Below are positions 61,681 through 64,000 of a stretch of 64,000 nt of DNA, one piece after another. The translations under genes were made by a program, and so were the position numbers. Every line of letters starts with the position of its first letter. Positions within the stretch are counted from its first letter, which is position 1. Source of the DNA: an uncultured Neomegalonema sp. (lineage in GTDB: Bacteria; Pseudomonadota; Alphaproteobacteria; Rhodobacterales; Rhodobacteraceae); the NCBI GenBank assembly GCA_938008165.1, contig CALLLP010000030.1, positions 29,322-93,321 on the forward strand. Direction: 5' to 3'. The notes under the pieces were generated by a model, which saw nothing but the letters and a program-made list of their open reading frames with translations, was not told where the DNA came from and searched no databases.

Positions 61681-62850
61681 TTAAGCTTGGCGTGTTCCGG
61701 CAAGGAAATCCAGCGCAGCTTGCGCTCCGCCTTTCCGATGCGTGACGCCTGCGCGCTGCAAGCCCATCTCGACCCCGCTGAGGGTGCCCATGAGCATAAG
61801 GTCGTTGAAATCACCCAGATGCCCGATGCGGAACACCTGATCCGCGATCTTGTTCAGCCCGGTGCCGAGGGACATGTCAAAGCCGTCGAGGATCGTCGCG
61901 CGCAGGGCATCGGCGCCCTTGCGATCCGGCATCAGGACCGCTGTGAGCGCATTGGAATATTCCGCCGGATTCTGGCACAGGATTTCCAGCCCCCAGCCCT
62001 CGACAGCCTTGCGGGTGGCCTCGCCGTGGCGCGTATGGCGGGCGAAGACGTTTTCCAGCCCTTCTTCCGACAGCATATCGAGCGCTTCGCGCAGGCCGTA
62101 GAGCAATGTCGTCGCGGGGGTATAGGGGAAAAAGCCCGATCCGTTGGGGCCGAGCATATCATGCCAGTCCCAATAGGACCGCTGCGTACCGCCGGTTTTC
62201 GCCACCGCCAGCGCCTTGTCGCTGACCGCATTGAAGGACAGGCCGGGGGGCAGCATCAACCCTTTTTGCGACCCGGCGACCACCACATCCACGCCCCATT
62301 CATCGGTGCGAAAATCGATCGAGCCGAGGGACGAAATCGTATCGACCATCAAAAGTGCGGGGTGGTTCGCCTCGTCCATCGCCCGGCGGACCGCCGCGAT
62401 GTCACTGGTGATGCCGGTGGCCGTGTCGTTATGCACGACACAGACGGCCTTGTAGCGATGGGCCTTGTCTTCCGCGAGCGCTTCGGCAATCGCTGCCGCG
62501 TTGACACCGCTCCGCCAGTCGCCCTGCATAAAGGTCGCATCAAGGCCCAGCTTGCCCGCCATGGCCTTCCACAGCGTCGCGAATTGCCCGGTTTCGTACA
62601 TCAGTACCGCATCGCCGGGGGTCAGCACATTGACGAGCGCCGCCTCCCACGCGCCGGTGCCTGAGGCGGGGTAGATGATGACAGGGTTCGTGGTCTTGAA
62701 GACCGCTTTCAGGTCTTGCAACACGCCCTCGCCCAATTCGGCGAAGGTCGGTCCCCGATGGTCGATGACCGCCCGGTGCATTGCGCGCAGGATCCGGTCA
62801 GGCGTATTGGTCGGCCCCGGAATTTGCAGAAAATGACGTCCCGATTTCAT
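61681..62850 (-). CDS. Class V aminotransferase, serine/alanine-glyoxylate type
   Basis: A 389-residue PLP enzyme of the serine-glyoxylate/alanine-glyoxylate aminotransferase group. FLQIPGPTNTPDRIL at the start and the PLP lysine K196 in AGSQKGLMLPPG are clear; PASGTGAWEAAL binds the phosphate. It is the first gene of the TRAP operon, so the imported compound may be an amino donor or acceptor such as glyoxylate, serine or a related acid. Aspartate-glyoxylate activity (BhcA type) is possible but the sequence looks closer to the serine/alanine group. Confidence 0.88.
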   Translation of the reverse strand: MKSGRHFLQIPGPTNTPDRILRAMHRAVIDHRGPTFAELGEGVLQDLKAVFKTTNPVIIYPASGTGAWEAALVNVLTPGDAVLMYETGQFATLWKAMAGKLGLDATFMQGDWRSGVNAAAIAEALAEDKAHRYKAVCVVHNDTATGITSDIAAVRRAMDEANHPALLMVDTISSLGSIDFRTDEWGVDVVVAGSQKGLMLPPGLSFNAVSDKALAVAKTGGTQRSYWDWHDMLGPNGSGFFPYTPATTLLYGLREALDMLSEEGLENVFARHTRHGEATRKAVEGWGLEILCQNPAEYSNALTAVLMPDRKGADALRATILDGFDMSLGTGLNKIADQVFRIGHLGDFNDLMLMGTLSGVEMGLQRAGVTHRKGGAQAALDFLAGTRQA

Positions 62851-62862
62851 GAAAAGCGTTCC

Positions 62863-62876
62863 CTTTTGGCCAAAAG
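62863..62876 (-). promoter_or_regulatory. 14-bp perfect palindrome ahead of the TRAP operon
   Basis: CTTTTGGCCAAAAG lies 12 nt upstream of the aminotransferase ATG, in an AT-rich leader. Its position and symmetry suit a repressor operator (GntR or IclR type regulators use such sites); the regulator is not in the window. Confidence 0.5.
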
Positions 62877-63055
62877 CCTACTCACATCGGCGCAGGCTGT
62901 ACAAGATGTGAAGTTGGCACAAGCTGTGAAAGCGGGAAAATTCGTGATATAAACGACGGATAGCCGCTCTTGGATCGTATGACACCATGAGAAGCCCGAA
63001 GCGTGCCGTATTCGACCGCATGATCAGGGCGACTGGCTGAGCCAAGGAGACCGAT

Positions 63056-64000
63056 ATGACTCGACCGACCCGAACTCTTACGACCTTGCTGACCCTGATG
63101 GGCAGTGCCGCCCTGAGCGTCGGTAGCGTATCGGCGCAAACCTATCAGGGCCAGACCTACCAGACCCAGACTTATCAGACTCAGCCCTATCAGGTGCAGA
63201 CGTACCAGCCGCAGGGGATTCAGCCTGCCCAGCCTGCGCCCGCGACGTCTTTCCCGTCGGTGACATCGCCGGTCTATCCGTCCCAGCCTTACACCGTCAC
63301 GCCTGCGCCCCAGAGCTATGGCGGCACGGCGACCTATAACCCGACCCCCGCTCCGGCACCGACGGCCCAGCCGGTCTATGACGGTCAAGTCACGACCCAA
63401 ACCTACATCGCCCCGGCCAATACGGGCACCACTACGCTGCCGCCGCTCGACAATAGCGTGATCTATGCGCCGCTGAATGCGTCGCCGACGCCCGCCTATG
63501 CGCCGCCCGCCTATGTCGATCAACCTGTTCCCGCGCCGCCCAGCTATGGTCAGGGGCAAGCTGCACCATCGGTCTACGGCCAGACGCCCGTTGCGCCTGC
63601 GCCGGTCTATCGGGCGCCGCAGCCGAGCGTGACATGGGTGCCCGCGCCCCAGCCTCGCCCCGTCTATCCCGCCGCGCCCGTGCCGGGATCGCCTGCCGCT
63701 GTCGATGCGCTTTTCGGGGCGGTATTCGGGGCCGGGATCATCGGTGCGTTGAAGGCGGATGACGACCGTTACGACGGCTATGTCGATCGCAGGATCGATC
63801 GCCGCCAACAGGTCGATCAATACCGGCTCGATCAGCAGCGCCAACAACGCCTTGAGGCCCTACAGCGTGAATTGACCCAGCAGGAGCGTCAGCAACGCCG
63901 CGAAGCCCGCCAGCGTGAACTGGCCGAGCAGGAGCGTCAGCAGCGCCGTGAAGCCCGCCAGCGTGAACTGGCCGAGCAGGAGCGTCAGCAACGCCGTGAG
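63056..64000 (+). CDS. Secreted Tyr/Gln- and Pro-rich protein with charged helical repeats, 3' end cut by window edge
   Basis: At least 315 residues. AAGGAG precedes the ATG at 63056. A signal peptide ends near SVSAQ (about residue 28). It is followed by YQ-rich repeats (YQTQTYQTQPYQVQTYQ), then a long Pro/Ala/Tyr region, then a short hydrophobic FGAVFGAGIIGAL, and a highly charged Arg/Gln/Glu helix built from a 16-residue repeat (RELAEQERQQRREARQ). It may be a cell-surface or cell-wall-associated filament or a scaffold. No enzyme motif is visible and the end lies outside the window. Confidence 0.7.
   Translation, partial: MTRPTRTLTTLLTLMGSAALSVGSVSAQTYQGQTYQTQTYQTQPYQVQTYQPQGIQPAQPAPATSFPSVTSPVYPSQPYTVTPAPQSYGGTATYNPTPAPAPTAQPVYDGQVTTQTYIAPANTGTTTLPPLDNSVIYAPLNASPTPAYAPPAYVDQPVPAPPSYGQGQAAPSVYGQTPVAPAPVYRAPQPSVTWVPAPQPRPVYPAAPVPGSPAAVDALFGAVFGAGIIGALKADDDRYDGYVDRRIDRRQQVDQYRLDQQRQQRLEALQRELTQQERQQRREARQRELAEQERQQRREARQRELAEQERQQRRE
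63866..64000 (+). repeat. 48-bp in-frame tandem repeat
   Basis: Units at 63866-63913, 63914-63961 and 63962-64000 (partial) differ at only a few bases. The array continues beyond the window, so copy number is unknown. Confidence 0.92.

Noticed and set aside
1..64000. tRNA or rRNA genes, CRISPR arrays, insertion sequences or prophage
   Set aside because: No cloverleaf-like sequence stood out in the intergenic gaps, no spaced repeats, no transposase, integrase or terminal inverted repeats were seen, and the gaps are mostly short. A tRNA-scanning program was not available.

Overview
The window reads as a continuous stretch of core chromosome from an alphaproteobacterium, most likely a member of the Rhodobacterales (marine Rhodobacteraceae/Roseobacter type). 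The grounds are the gene order rpsF-rpsR-rplI, dnaB-alr-mlaE-mlaF-(membrane protein)-radA-cvpA-purF-SDR, the mutY/dciA-dsbA neighbourhood, GC-rich coding sequence with GTG/TTG starts, and many DctPQM, Liv and MttB-type genes. Genus cannot be told from the sequence alone. I saw no insertion sequence, prophage, CRISPR array, tRNA or rRNA.

Layout, left to right. 1-402: 5' part of a fungal-type cytosine deaminase, running off the left edge. 856-3042: a metzincin-like zinc protease with four near-identical C-terminal domains. 3148-6923: an S-adenosylmethionine cycle cluster (adenosine kinase, metK, ahcY). 7456-8040: rpmI-rplT. 8183-14742: a SnoaL-like protein, a glycosyltransferase facing an alpha/beta hydrolase-P450 pair, accA and a META-domain lipoprotein. 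14729-19399: a FAD monooxygenase, a secreted trypsin-like protease and the cytochrome c maturation genes ccmH and ccmF. 19562-21920: a small membrane protein, an outer-membrane barrel and an EamA exporter. 21986-27772: a tightly overlapping plus-strand run mttB-MBL hydrolase-GNAT-nnrU-mobA-mobB-moeA, then panB. 28927-32412: YfgM-like TPR protein, bamB, der (outer-membrane assembly plus ribosome assembly). 32446-43206: a small secreted protein, then the minus-strand housekeeping block SDR-purF-cvpA-radA-mlaFE-alr-dnaB-rplI-rpsR-rpsF.

From 43415 the content becomes transport and catabolism: a diguanylate cyclase; an orphan TauA-like binding protein divergent from a DadA/PuuB-type oxidoreductase; a livKHMGF branched-chain/organic-solute ABC transporter whose operon ends in a PrpF-family isomerase; mutY; dciA-dsbA; a YghU-type glutathione transferase; a heme oxygenase that overlaps, tail to tail, an enoyl-CoA hydratase; and a catabolic operon (class V aminotransferase, TRAP DctPQM, HbpS/GlcG-like protein, enoyl-CoA hydratase) transcribed leftward from 62850. 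The right edge cuts a secreted Tyr/Gln-rich protein that ends in a 48-bp tandem repeat encoding a charged helix.

Most of the window is ordinary. The points worth a second look are the ABAB repeat architecture of the metalloprotease, the two transporter-plus-enzyme operons of unknown substrate (liv-prpF and TRAP-aminotransferase), the mttB operon that also carries molybdenum cofactor genes, the 76-bp antisense overlap at 57491-57566, and the repeat protein at the right edge. All functions come from reading translated sequence and recalled family motifs; no database search was run.
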